A DNA stretch of 64,000 bases from Pseudomonadota bacterium (GTDB lineage: Bacteria; Myxococcota_A; UBA796; SXON01). The stretch covers positions 1-64,000 of the forward strand of contig JAUXTN010000222.1 in assembly GCA_030684355.1 (NCBI GenBank). The letters run 5' to 3'. Shown piece by piece: positions 31,639 to 46,146 of the stretch; within the stretch, counting starts at the first letter, position 1, and the number at the start of each line of letters is the position of its first letter. A program made the position numbers and the translations under genes. The notes beneath the pieces were generated by a model. The model did no database searches. It was not told the origin of the DNA and saw only the letters and a program-made list of their open reading frames with translations.

Positions 31639-32882
31639 CGCTGCCCCCGATGACACGGATGACCCCCATGCAGGCCCAACCCATGCCGGAGGGCGGCGGC
31701 GCCTCCTGGCGATCGCCCAGCCCGGAGCCCGTCAGCGGGCCGGACGCCACGCTCGATTGGCTCTGCCGGGAAGCCCCCCGGCTCCCGACGATCGCCGAGG
31801 TGTTGGAGGGGCTCTCGTTGCGGCTCCTGGCCGAGGGCCTCCCCATCGTGCGCACCTGGCACGGCACCCTGCCCGTGCACCCGCTCGTCTTCGCGCGCGG
31901 GTGGTCGTGGGAGCGCGGGCAGAAGGGCGCCGAGGACGTGATCTCCCAGGAGGGCCGCTCGGTGCCGCTGGAGCACTCGAGCCCGCAGCACCGCGTCCGC
32001 GACGCCGACACGCGCCTCCGCCTGCGCCTGGACACGCCGGCTGCACCCGCGTACCCACAGCTCGCCCGGCTCTACGAGGCCGGCGCGACGGACTACGTCG
32101 TCTATGGCTTGCATGGCGGCCGCGTGCGGGCCTCGCTCTCGTTCACCACCGACGCGCCGGGCGGCTTCACCGAAGCGCACCTCGCGCGCCTGGAACGGGT
32201 GCGCTCCTACGCGGGCGTGACCCTGCAGTGCTTCCACCTCGAGGACCTGGCCGCCACGCTGCTCGGCACCTACCTCGGGGCCGGCCCGGGGGCGCGCGTG
32301 CTCAACGGGCAGGTGCACCGCGGCGACGGGGAGACCGTCCGTGCCGCCACCTGGTTCTGCGACCTGCGCGGCTTCACGTCCGCGAGCGAGAGCCTCCCCA
32401 TGGCGGAGCTGCTCCTGCGTCTGAACGATTGGTTCGAGGCCATGGTCGGGGCGGTGGAGGCTCATGGAGGCGAGGTCCTGAAGTTCATGGGCGACGGCAT
32501 GCTCGCCACCTTCACCGGGCCGGACGCCCGCCTTGCCTGCAGCGCCGCGTTCAAGGCCGCCAAGGACGGCGAGGCCCGGATCGCCACGCTGAACAAGCGG
32601 CACGACCGGCGCGGGCGGCCCATCGAGTTCGGCCTCGCCTTGCACTACGGCGACGTGATGTACGGCAACATCGGCGCCCCGGCGCGCCTCGACTTCACGG
32701 TCATCGGCCCCGTGGTCAACCGCGCCGCGCGCCTCCAGGCCCTCACCGCGTCCGTCGGCCGCACCATCGTCGTGTCGGACACGTTCGCCGCCCTGTGCGA
32801 CGTGCCGATGGTCTCGCTCGGCCTGCACACGCTCAAGGGGCTTCCCGAGCCCCTCGAGGTCTACACACCGGCGTTCGACTAG
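31632..32882 (+). CDS. Class III adenylate/guanylate cyclase
   Basis: A 416-residue soluble protein. The first 230 residues hold a divergent GAF-like sensor (LPTIAEVLEGLSLRLLAEGLP, AGATDYVVYGLHGG). The catalytic domain (about 235-416) has AATWFCDLRGFTSASESL (first metal Asp), GGEVLKFMGDGMLATFTG (Lys for base choice and second metal Asp) and LDFTVIGPVVNRAARLQ (transition-state Asn and Arg). It ends LGLHTLKGLPEPLEVY. All key residues for a homodimeric cyclase are present. The Lys/Thr pair favours ATP. Its TAG shares the palindrome CTAG with the stop of the convergent kinase. Confidence 0.9.
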   Translation: MLTLPPMTRMTPMQAQPMPEGGGASWRSPSPEPVSGPDATLDWLCREAPRLPTIAEVLEGLSLRLLAEGLPIVRTWHGTLPVHPLVFARGWSWERGQKGAEDVISQEGRSVPLEHSSPQHRVRDADTRLRLRLDTPAAPAYPQLARLYEAGATDYVVYGLHGGRVRASLSFTTDAPGGFTEAHLARLERVRSYAGVTLQCFHLEDLAATLLGTYLGAGPGARVLNGQVHRGDGETVRAATWFCDLRGFTSASESLPMAELLLRLNDWFEAMVGAVEAHGGEVLKFMGDGMLATFTGPDARLACSAAFKAAKDGEARIATLNKRHDRRGRPIEFGLALHYGDVMYGNIGAPARLDFTVIGPVVNRAARLQALTASVGRTIVVSDTFAALCDVPMVSLGLHTLKGLPEPLEVYTPAFD

Positions 32883-34435
32883 GCCACGGTGGCGGGCCTG
32901 GGCAGGGTGAACTTGAAGGTCGCCCCGCGCTCGAGCTCGCCGTGCGCCGTGAGCAGGCCGCCGTGCCGCTCGATGACACGCTTGACGGTGATGAGCCCGA
33001 TGCCGTTGCCCTCGAACTCGTCCTGCCGGTGGAGCCGCTGGAAGGCGCCGAACAGGCTGGATGCGTACGCCATGTCGAAGCCCGCACCGTCGTCCCGGAC
33101 GTAGTAGGCGCCCTCGGTGTCCTGCCCCACCTCGATGGTGGCCTCGGCCTTCTTCGAGGTGAATTTCCACGCGTTGCGGAGCAGGTTGTCCAGGGCGATG
33201 CGCAGGAGCCGGGAGTCGCCCTCCGTGGTCAACCCCGGCGCGATCCGCGTGGTCACGCGGCGCTCCGGGGCGTCCCGGACGAGCTCGGCCAGGCAGCTCG
33301 CCGCCAGCTCGCTGATGTTGACCGACTCGCGCCGCATCGCGTCGAGGGAGCAGTGCGAGAGGTGGAGCAGGTCATCGATGAGGGTGCCCATCCACCCCGC
33401 GGAGGTGTGGATGCGCGCCAGGATCTCCTTGGCGTCCTCGTCGACGGAGTGCGAGTGGTCCTGCAGCAGGGTCACGCTCAGCGCGGCGATGCCCCGCAAC
33501 GGCGCGCGAAGGTCGTGCGCGACGGCGGAGGTGAAGGTCTCGAGCTCCCGGTTCGCCGACTCGACGCCTCGATTCGCGACGAGCAGCTTCTCGGCGGTCT
33601 TTCGCAGCACGTCGTTCGCGTCGTGCAAGGCGTCCTGGGCAAGGCGCCGCTCCGTCACGTCCTGGCGGATCCCCTGGACATGCCCGAGCTCCCCCGGGGT
33701 GGCCTCCACGAGCACCGCCTCGTCGAGCACCCAGACGACCCGGCCGTCCGCCGCGAGCAGCCGATACTCCGCGACGAACGGCACGCTCAGGGCGACGGCG
33801 CGCGTGAACCGATCGAGCACCCAGACGAGATCCTCCGCGTGGACGCGCCGCGCCCAGAGCTCGGGGTCTGCCACGAAGGCCTCGGCGGCGATCCCGGTGA
33901 TCCCCGCGATCTGCGGGCTCATGTACCGGGTGAAACCAAACGCATCGAGCTCGGCGGTGTAGACGCTGGCGGGGGTCTTCTCGACGAGCTGCCGATAGCG
34001 GGCCTCCGAAGCGGCGAGACGAAGCGCCTGCTGCTCGATGAGGACCCGCTTCTTGGCGATGTCGATGAACACCGCGACCTTGGCGCGGAGGGTCTCCGCC
34101 CGCACCGGCTTGAACAGGTAGTCGACGGCGCCGAGCTCGTAGCCGCGGGACACGTGCTCGTCGCCGCGGCTGATCGCGGTCACGAAGATGATCGGCACAT
34201 CCCGGGTGCGCACGCGCTTCCGGATGAGCTCGGCGGTCTCGAAACCGCCCATGGTCGGCATCTGCACGTCCATGAGGATGGTGCAGAAGTCACGTTTCAA
34301 CAGGGCGCTGAGCGCCTCCGGGCCGGATTGGGCGGTCACCACGACCGCCCCCATGTTCTCCAACGCGACGGACATCGCCAGGAGATTCAACGGGTTGTCG
34401 TCTACGAGCAGGACGCCGACGGTCTCTGGTGTCAT
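32879..34435 (-). CDS. Receiver-PAS-histidine kinase
   Basis: A 518-residue cytosolic protein. The receiver is at residues 5-125 (VLLVDDNPLNLLAMSVAL, ILMDVQMPTMGG, VTAIS, LFKPVR). A short helix leads to a PAS domain (about 145-275) with a PAC-like end (LGHVQGIRQDVTERR), then a coiled coil and kinase: TSAVAHDLRAPLRGIAAL (acceptor His), N-box LDNLLRNAWKF, G1 DDGAGFDMAYA and G2 GNGIGLITVKRVIERHGG. This is the bacteriophytochrome-like HWE-adjacent class of PAS kinases. It begins 4 bp after the stop of the multi-HAMP kinase gene, so the two belong to one operon. Confidence 0.88.
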   Translation of the reverse strand: MTPETVGVLLVDDNPLNLLAMSVALENMGAVVVTAQSGPEALSALLKRDFCTILMDVQMPTMGGFETAELIRKRVRTRDVPIIFVTAISRGDEHVSRGYELGAVDYLFKPVRAETLRAKVAVFIDIAKKRVLIEQQALRLAASEARYRQLVEKTPASVYTAELDAFGFTRYMSPQIAGITGIAAEAFVADPELWARRVHAEDLVWVLDRFTRAVALSVPFVAEYRLLAADGRVVWVLDEAVLVEATPGELGHVQGIRQDVTERRLAQDALHDANDVLRKTAEKLLVANRGVESANRELETFTSAVAHDLRAPLRGIAALSVTLLQDHSHSVDEDAKEILARIHTSAGWMGTLIDDLLHLSHCSLDAMRRESVNISELAASCLAELVRDAPERRVTTRIAPGLTTEGDSRLLRIALDNLLRNAWKFTSKKAEATIEVGQDTEGAYYVRDDGAGFDMAYASSLFGAFQRLHRQDEFEGNGIGLITVKRVIERHGGLLTAHGELERGATFKFTLPRPATVA

Positions 34436-34439
34436 GGCG

Positions 34440-40301
<5,862 letters not shown>

Positions 40302-40401
40302 ATCGGTCGAGGGGGTCGGCGAGACGGTCGTAGTCGTAGGAATGGGAAGCTCCGGCCTTGGCGGAGTATCACCCCCAGGGACGCCAACTGGGTCGCCTTA
40401 T

Positions 40402-40549
40402 GTATCCCGGGGTAGCCAACGGTTGCGAAGTGTGGCGTGTACGCTGCTGGAACACCTTGGCAGTCCGGGTGAGACGCCGTATCCAGGGGTAGACAACGGT
40501 GGCGAAGTGTGGCATGAAGGCTGCCGGTACACCGTGGGAGTCGGGTGAG
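40402..40549. repeat. Imperfect ~72-bp duplication upstream of the receiver gene
   Basis: Segment A (40402-40473) starts GTATCCCGGGGTAG and ends GGGTGAG. Segment B (40479-40549) starts GTATCCAGGGGTAG and also ends GGGTGAG; its GTG is the start codon at 40545. The copies share most bases over their whole length. They lie in the divergent region between the multi-HAMP kinase and the receiver gene, which has no gene of its own. Confidence 0.75.
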
Positions 40550-41735
40550 GAGCTACGCCATTCTTCTCGTCGAGGACAACCCTGACGACGTGAAGCAGAC
40601 CCTCCGCGCCTTCGCCCGGAACAACATCGCGAACGAAGTGGTGGTGGCACGCGACGGCGCCGAGGCGCTCGACTACCTCTTCGGCGAGGGGCGATCGGCG
40701 GGGCGCGACAGTTCGATCCAGCCGGGCCTCGTCCTCCTGGACCTCAAGCTCCCTCGCGTCACGGGTCTCGAGGTCCTCGCCCGCATCCGCGCGGACGACC
40801 GGACCCGTGGGGTTCCCGTCGTGATCCTCACGTCCTCGTCGGAAGCACAGGACGTCGCGGCCGGCTACGCCGCGGGCGCGAACAACTACCTGCGCAAACC
40901 CGTGCACTTCGCGTCGTTCCTGCACGCCGCGCGCTCGGTCGGCCTGTACTGGACCCTCGTGGAGAGCGGGCTCGCGCTGCTCCACCCCGCGATGGACGAC
41001 GCCGCGGCTGGTGACGGGGCCGCTTCCGCCGCCCCCCTGCGGCCGCTGCCCCCGCGCCCGATGGAAGTCCTCCTCGGAATGGCGGATCACGAGGCCGCCG
41101 CCCGGTTGGCGGCGGTGCTCGAGGGGGACGGACACCTCGTGCGCCATGCCCCGACCGCGCGAGAGGTGTTCGGCCGGCTCCTCGCGTCCATGCCGGACGC
41201 CCTCATCCTCGACGAGGAGCTCCCCCAGATCCACGGGATCGACGTGGTCCGGACCCTCCGGGAGTTCCCCGAGGGCCGCGCGGTCACCTCCGTGATCCTC
41301 TCGTCCGACGTGCAACGTTGCCGGGCGGAGCTCCCGGACGACGAGGTTCGCATCCTCGACGGCGCGGTCAGCGCCGAGGCCATCGTCGCCCTGATGCGCA
41401 GGCTCCGCTTCTCCACCCTGCTGCGCGACCTCGCGGCGGAGCGCGAGCGGGTGGCGCCGTCGATGGCGCCGGCCGACAACGCGAAGGGCGTCCATCGTCG
41501 CGCGGACGCCGCGCGGACCCCCTCCCCGGCCGATCCCTGGCACCTGCTCGACCTCCCCGCCTCCGCCCCGGCCCCCTCGGTCGCGCACGCGGTCCAGTCG
41601 TTGACGAACGCGCTGGAGGAGCGGGCCGCCCAGGCGACCAGCGCGCAGGTGCGCACCCAGGCCGGAAACCTCGCGGCTCGCCTCCGCCAGGTTGCCAAAG
41701 AGCTCGTCGAGCTTCATCCTTCGCCCCGCCGGTAA
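40545..41735 (+). CDS. Double-receiver protein with J-like tail (copy 1)
   Basis: A 396-residue protein. The first receiver (1-140) is of the Rcp1 type that partners with phytochrome-like kinases: ILLVEDNPDDVKQTLRAF, LVLLDLKLPRVTG, ILTSSSEAQD, LRKPVHF. A second receiver-like domain (about 170-290: EVLLGMADHEAAARLA, ALILDEELPQIHG, VILSSD) lacks a proper acidic pocket. After a linker, residues about 325-390 form a helical tail starting WHLLDLPASAPAPSVAHAV. The copy at 42676-43884 has the same three-part layout. No DNA-binding domain is present. It probably acts with the multi-HAMP or REC-PAS kinase. The GTG start sits within the 72-bp repeat. Confidence 0.85.
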   Translation: MRSYAILLVEDNPDDVKQTLRAFARNNIANEVVVARDGAEALDYLFGEGRSAGRDSSIQPGLVLLDLKLPRVTGLEVLARIRADDRTRGVPVVILTSSSEAQDVAAGYAAGANNYLRKPVHFASFLHAARSVGLYWTLVESGLALLHPAMDDAAAGDGAASAAPLRPLPPRPMEVLLGMADHEAAARLAAVLEGDGHLVRHAPTAREVFGRLLASMPDALILDEELPQIHGIDVVRTLREFPEGRAVTSVILSSDVQRCRAELPDDEVRILDGAVSAEAIVALMRRLRFSTLLRDLAAERERVAPSMAPADNAKGVHRRADAARTPSPADPWHLLDLPASAPAPSVAHAVQSLTNALEERAAQATSAQVRTQAGNLAARLRQVAKELVELHPSPRR

Positions 41736-41764
41736 AACGGTTACAGTCGGGCTCGGAGTCACTC

Positions 41765-42574
41765 ATGCCAACTTACCAGATCTCGAGCGACAGCACCCGT
41801 GTGTCGGTGGAGTCGGACAATTGGCTCTACGCCATTGCCAGCGCGCTCCCGCAATTCGGGCTCGAGCCCCGCGCCCTGGACCAGCTCATGTGCACCATGA
41901 ACCCGGACGGAAGTGTCGACGTGGTCGACGTGGTAGGGGATGTCCGCATCCGCGTCGGTGGCGGCGCCGACGGCCACGCGATCACGCTGGAGATGCCACG
42001 CGCATCCATGCCCATCGTCGCCCCGGCGGAGGGTGCCGAGCTCGTTCCGCCCCCGCGGAGCTGGGGTTGGGACGTCGAGGTGGCGACCAACCGCCGCACC
42101 GTGGCGCTGGAGCGGAGTGACGAAATCCACGCCGCCACGAGCATCCAGAGTGCCTGTAACATCGCGCTACAAATTGTTACAACGCTGGTCGGGGCCGAGT
42201 CGGGCGCGGTGCTCCTGCGCAAGACGGGCTCGAACCACCTCACCTTCATCGCCGCGGTCGGACCGAGCGCGGACCGGGTGATCGACACCGAGCTGCCCGA
42301 GTCGGATGGCATCGCCGGGTTCTCGTTCACGTCGGGCATCGCGGTCGTGGTGCAGGACGTCGTCAAGGACGGGCGATTCGCCTCCCAGGTCGACGAGAGC
42401 TCCGGCTACCGCACGCAGTCGCTGCTCGCCACGCCGATCCGCGTCGTGGACGGCCCCAACTACGGGTGCCTCGAGCTCCTGAACGCACCGGACGGGTTCC
42501 ACCCTGCCGATCTCGAGATCGTGCGTGTCATCGCATCCGCGCTGAGCGGGCGATTGCGTGCCGACGCGGAATGA
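41765..42574 (+). CDS. GAF-domain protein with a new N-terminal module (copy 2)
   Basis: A 269-residue paralogue of the protein at 29689. It shares the N-terminal module (TRVSVESDNWLYAIASALPQ, CTMNPDGSVDVVDVVGDVRIRV) and a C-terminal GAF domain (EIHAATSIQSACNIALQIV, GAVLLRKTGSNHLTFIAAVG, SLLATPIRVVDGPNYGCLELLNAPDGF). The two are most alike in the first 65 residues and the GAF end, while the linker differs. It is set between two related double-receiver genes in the same direction, 29 bp and 101 bp apart, which suggests one transcript. The ligand is unknown. The ATG at 41765 begins MPTYQISSD. Confidence 0.8.
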   Translation: MPTYQISSDSTRVSVESDNWLYAIASALPQFGLEPRALDQLMCTMNPDGSVDVVDVVGDVRIRVGGGADGHAITLEMPRASMPIVAPAEGAELVPPPRSWGWDVEVATNRRTVALERSDEIHAATSIQSACNIALQIVTTLVGAESGAVLLRKTGSNHLTFIAAVGPSADRVIDTELPESDGIAGFSFTSGIAVVVQDVVKDGRFASQVDESSGYRTQSLLATPIRVVDGPNYGCLELLNAPDGFHPADLEIVRVIASALSGRLRADAE

Positions 42575-42675
42575 GCCGTGGCGGCGCCACACCGCTCGAT
42601 TGGCTTTGCTAGAAAGCGCCCCGCAAGCGGTCTGTATCCGTCCCGGGTTACGACGGAGCAGAGAGAGGCACGCAA

Positions 42676-43884
42676 ATGGAAGAACGGGTCTATTTCCTCG
42701 GCGGCGGTCCCAGCAAGAGCGACCTGATCCTGCTCGTCGAGGACAACCCGGACGACGTCAAGCAGACGCTCCGATCGTTCGCGAAGCACCGGATCGCCAA
42801 CGAGGTGTTCGTGGCGCGGGACGGCGCGGATGCCTTGGACTACGTCTTTGCCCAGGGCTCCTGGGCCGAGCGGGACCCCACCGTGCTCCCCGGCCTCATC
42901 CTGCTGGACCTGAAGCTCCCCCGCGTCAGCGGGCTCCAGGTGCTGACACGCCTGCGCGCAGACGAGCGGACCCGGCGCATCCCGGTGGTCGTGCTCACCT
43001 CCTCGTCCGAGGAAGTGGACATGGTCCAGTGCTACAGCCAGGGCGCGAACATCTTCGTGCGGAAGCCGGTCGACTTCTCGGGCATCCTCAACGCCGCCCA
43101 ATCGCTCGGCCTCTACTGGACCCTGCTCAGCGGCGGCCTCACGCTCATCCACCGCGAGCGCGTCTTCGTGCGCCCGGCGGCAGCCCCCGCGGTGCTCTAC
43201 GAGGCCGCCGCGCCGACGACGACGGAGTTCGTGAGCGCCGCCCGACCCGAGGCCTGGCCGGGCGAGCACCGCGCGGCGGCGATCGTGCTGGGCGTGGACG
43301 ATGACAACCTCCGCCGGCTGATCACGGTCACCCTCCGGGCGGACGGGCACCACGTCCGTCCCGGCAAGAACGCCCACGATGCCCTCGGCCTGCTGGCCTC
43401 CGAGCTGCCGGAGATCGTCATCCTCGACAACCAGCTCTGCGACATCAACGGCATCGAGATCGTGCGCGCCCTCCGGGAGACACCGCAGGGCCAGACGGTC
43501 ACGCCGATCCTCCTCACCGCCGACGCCGCCGGCGCCACCGAGGACCTCCGGGACCCCGGCGTCCCCATCGTCTCCAAGCCGGTGGACCTCCTCTCCCTCG
43601 CCGACATGGTGCGGGACGTGTGCCGCAAGCGAGCGCCCGGGCCCGACGCGTCGTCCGTGCCGCCCTCGGCCTACGATCTCCTCGGCGTCCCGGAAGGCAC
43701 CGCACCGGACTCCATCGCGGAGGTGGCCGACGCCCTCATCGGCCAGTTCGCCGAGCTCGAGCTCCACGCCCGCTCCGCCGACGCACGCGACCGCATGGCC
43801 GCGGTGAAGGCCCGGATCCACGGCGCGCGGACGCACCTCCTCCACGCGCGGGTCGAGCCGCCGGGACAACGCGCCAGCGAGTAG
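42676..43884 (+). CDS. Double-receiver protein with J-like tail (copy 2)
   Basis: A 402-residue paralogue of the protein at 40545. The first receiver is complete (LILLVEDNPDDVKQTLRSF, LILLDLKLPRVSG, LTSSSEEVD, FVRKPVDF). The second receiver-like domain (about 205-310) reads IVLGVDDDNLRRLI, IVILDNQLCDING, LLTADA and VSKPVDLLSL, so here the acidic pocket, acceptor Asp and Lys are kept, unlike copy 1. The tail (about 330-390: YDLLGVPEGTAPDSIAEVADAL) begins like a J-domain helix pair but has no HPD motif. There is no DNA-binding domain. The ATG at 42676 has AGAGAGG upstream. Confidence 0.87.
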   Translation: MEERVYFLGGGPSKSDLILLVEDNPDDVKQTLRSFAKHRIANEVFVARDGADALDYVFAQGSWAERDPTVLPGLILLDLKLPRVSGLQVLTRLRADERTRRIPVVVLTSSSEEVDMVQCYSQGANIFVRKPVDFSGILNAAQSLGLYWTLLSGGLTLIHRERVFVRPAAAPAVLYEAAAPTTTEFVSAARPEAWPGEHRAAAIVLGVDDDNLRRLITVTLRADGHHVRPGKNAHDALGLLASELPEIVILDNQLCDINGIEIVRALRETPQGQTVTPILLTADAAGATEDLRDPGVPIVSKPVDLLSLADMVRDVCRKRAPGPDASSVPPSAYDLLGVPEGTAPDSIAEVADALIGQFAELELHARSADARDRMAAVKARIHGARTHLLHARVEPPGQRASE

Positions 43885-43935
43885 GGCGCCGGTCGGACCC
43901 GAGCGCCCCGCGGGCGGCCGCGGGGTCGCGTGGTG

Positions 43936-46143
43936 CTACGGAAACAACCCGTCGAGGAACGCGAGCGTGCGGGCGGCGGAGTCGTCGTAGAGCTCGTGAT
44001 CCGCGGCCATCATCTCGATCTCGGCAGCCACCTGGGCCGCCTGGGCGCTCGTCAGGCCGAGGCCGCCGAGGTCCGCCGCGGCCGCTTCGCCGGTGACAGC
44101 CCATGCGCCGTCGGCGTCGACGAAGCCGGCCGTCCGGAGCGAGGCCGCGATGGTGGCGGAGAGCGCCCCGTCGATGCCCGCCACCCGGGTGAACCGCTCG
44201 TCGTAGAGCGGGGTGCTCGGGTGGACGGACGCCTCGGCGGTGACACTCCGCGCCCCGAGGGCGGCGGCGTAGGCCACGGCGGCGTCGTCCCCGTCGGGCG
44301 AGGTGGAGTCGCGGGCGGCCATGAACCAGGCCGTGGGGGTCGCGGTCGACTCGACGAGGTAGCGCCGGCCGGGCGCGCAGTAGGCCACCACCGCGTCCGC
44401 CGGGAGGGAGACACCCAGGCTGTGCGCGAACTCGCCGCCGCTGCCCACGCCCCAGGCGATGGTGGGGACCTCCCAATACGCGAGCTCGTCGAGCAGCTCA
44501 CGGGTGGCCGCGAGGTCGAGCGTCTCCGAGTCGGTGGCATCGCTCCAGCCGCCCGTGCCCACGATCGCCGCGATGTCCGAGTCCATCGCCACGATGCCGT
44601 ACCCCGCGTCGTAGAGCCGGCGCGCGACGGACGACGCCGCGTTGCCACGGAGCTCGGTGTTGTCGCCGAGCGCGGAGTGGAAGTAGAGCACGAGGCCACG
44701 GGGACCGGCGGGGATCGCCGCGAGCACCGAGCGTTCGGTGCCCGCCAACGTGTAGACGGTCTCCACGAGCGGCAGCGCCGCGGCGGCGACGGCCGGCGTG
44801 AGCGTGACATCGGCGTCCGGCATCGTGAACGCGCTGCTCCACTCCGCGGGGTTGGCCACCGCGCCGCCGGCCCACCCGGTGACGATCTCGGACTGGGGGT
44901 CGACATCGGCCCACACCTGCACGACCTCGCCGGCCAGGAAGCTCCCGCCCCCGAACCCGTCGGTCACGGTGAGGGTGTGGCGGACGGTGCCCGTGATGGT
45001 CTCGGAGTCGGTCGGGGCGTAGGCGGGGACGTCGCCGTCGTACGGACCGCCGTACATCCCGATGTCGCTCCGGGTCCCGTCGGGGTCGGTGCGGGCCGGG
45101 TTGCCCATGTTGGTCGCGGGGGACCCCGCCCGGAGCGTGTAGTCGCCCCCCGCGGCATCGGTGAAGAGGGGGTCCACGTACAGGTTGCCGGTCCCCGTCA
45201 CGTCGGCGGCGTAGTCGCCGAGGTTGTCCCAGAACAGCGAATAGCTGGCATCCATGGGGCGGAGGTCCGCCGCATCGCACGCGGCCACGATGTTGTTCTC
45301 GAAGACGACCCCCGTGAGGTCGAACGTGCGCCCGCCGTAGGGGTCGGCGTCATCGATGTCGTAGAACACGTTGTTGTCGATGCGCTGGGTGCCCGCCCCG
45401 TTGGACGAGAAGTCGAACGCGGTGAACGCCGTGCCGACGCGGATGCCCTGGAACAGGTTGTTCGCCATCAGCAGGTTGTCGAGATCGGCGGTCGTCACCA
45501 CGTTCTGGTGCTGCCCGCCGGTGACGGTGTTGTGCCGCACGTCGGCGTTGAGGCCCTCGATGAGGTACCACAGGTAGTCGGTGTGGTTGTCCTCCCACAC
45601 GACGTCCTCCATGGCGAGGAAGTTCTCGTCGAAGAGCACGGTGAACGTGCCCGACGTCTCCGTCACCCGGCCGTCGGAGACGGTGAGATCCCCCTCGTGG
45701 ACGGAGAACGCGGCGCCCTCCGGGTAGTAGGGGTCCTCGAACGCCGTCCCGGTGACGTGGAAGCCGGTCAGCGCGAGCGTCCCGCCGTCGACGATGACGG
45801 CCGGATCCAAGCCACCGTCGATCGACGTCACGTCGGCGCCGCCGGAGGAGGAGATGGTCACCTCGACGCTCCAGGGGACGAGGATGGGCCCGTAGGTGCC
45901 CGGGCAGACGCGGATCCAATCGCCGGGCGCGGAGGCGTCGATGGCGGCCTGGATGCCGGCGTGGTCCATCGAGCCGTCTTCACACACCTCGATGTCGGGC
46001 GTCGCCGCGGGCCCAGAATCGGTGTCGGTGTCGGTGTCGGTGTCGGAGTCGGTGTCGGTGTCGGAATCGCCGGCGGTGTCATCCGTGGCGGAGTCGGTGT
46101 GACAGCCGAGGAACAAGGGAAGGAGCAAGGGAAGGAGCAGCAT
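43936..46143 (-). CDS. Beta-helix plus alpha/beta-hydrolase surface lipoprotein (copy 1)
   Basis: A 735-residue lipoprotein (MLLLPLLLPLFLGC). A short Asp-Thr/Ser stalk is followed by a parallel beta-helix (about 50-355: GIQAAIDASAPGDWIRVCPGTYG, FHVTGTAFED, DIGMYGGPYDG). A small InlB-B-repeat-like strand domain comes next (about 375-440: VVQVWADVDPQSEIVTGWAGG). The C-terminal region (445-735) is an alpha/beta hydrolase (LVLYFHSALGDNTE). A nucleophile candidate Ser lies in GVGSGGEFAHS, with Asp in FMAARDST and His in VHPSTPLYDERF. Close paralogue at 50946-53306. Substrate unknown; sugar-ester or polyester hydrolysis would fit the layout. Confidence 0.75.
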   Translation of the reverse strand: MLLLPLLLPLFLGCHTDSATDDTAGDSDTDTDSDTDTDTDTDSGPAATPDIEVCEDGSMDHAGIQAAIDASAPGDWIRVCPGTYGPILVPWSVEVTISSSGGADVTSIDGGLDPAVIVDGGTLALTGFHVTGTAFEDPYYPEGAAFSVHEGDLTVSDGRVTETSGTFTVLFDENFLAMEDVVWEDNHTDYLWYLIEGLNADVRHNTVTGGQHQNVVTTADLDNLLMANNLFQGIRVGTAFTAFDFSSNGAGTQRIDNNVFYDIDDADPYGGRTFDLTGVVFENNIVAACDAADLRPMDASYSLFWDNLGDYAADVTGTGNLYVDPLFTDAAGGDYTLRAGSPATNMGNPARTDPDGTRSDIGMYGGPYDGDVPAYAPTDSETITGTVRHTLTVTDGFGGGSFLAGEVVQVWADVDPQSEIVTGWAGGAVANPAEWSSAFTMPDADVTLTPAVAAAALPLVETVYTLAGTERSVLAAIPAGPRGLVLYFHSALGDNTELRGNAASSVARRLYDAGYGIVAMDSDIAAIVGTGGWSDATDSETLDLAATRELLDELAYWEVPTIAWGVGSGGEFAHSLGVSLPADAVVAYCAPGRRYLVESTATPTAWFMAARDSTSPDGDDAAVAYAAALGARSVTAEASVHPSTPLYDERFTRVAGIDGALSATIAASLRTAGFVDADGAWAVTGEAAAADLGGLGLTSAQAAQVAAEIEMMAADHELYDDSAARTLAFLDGLFP

Positions 46144-46146
46144 GGT

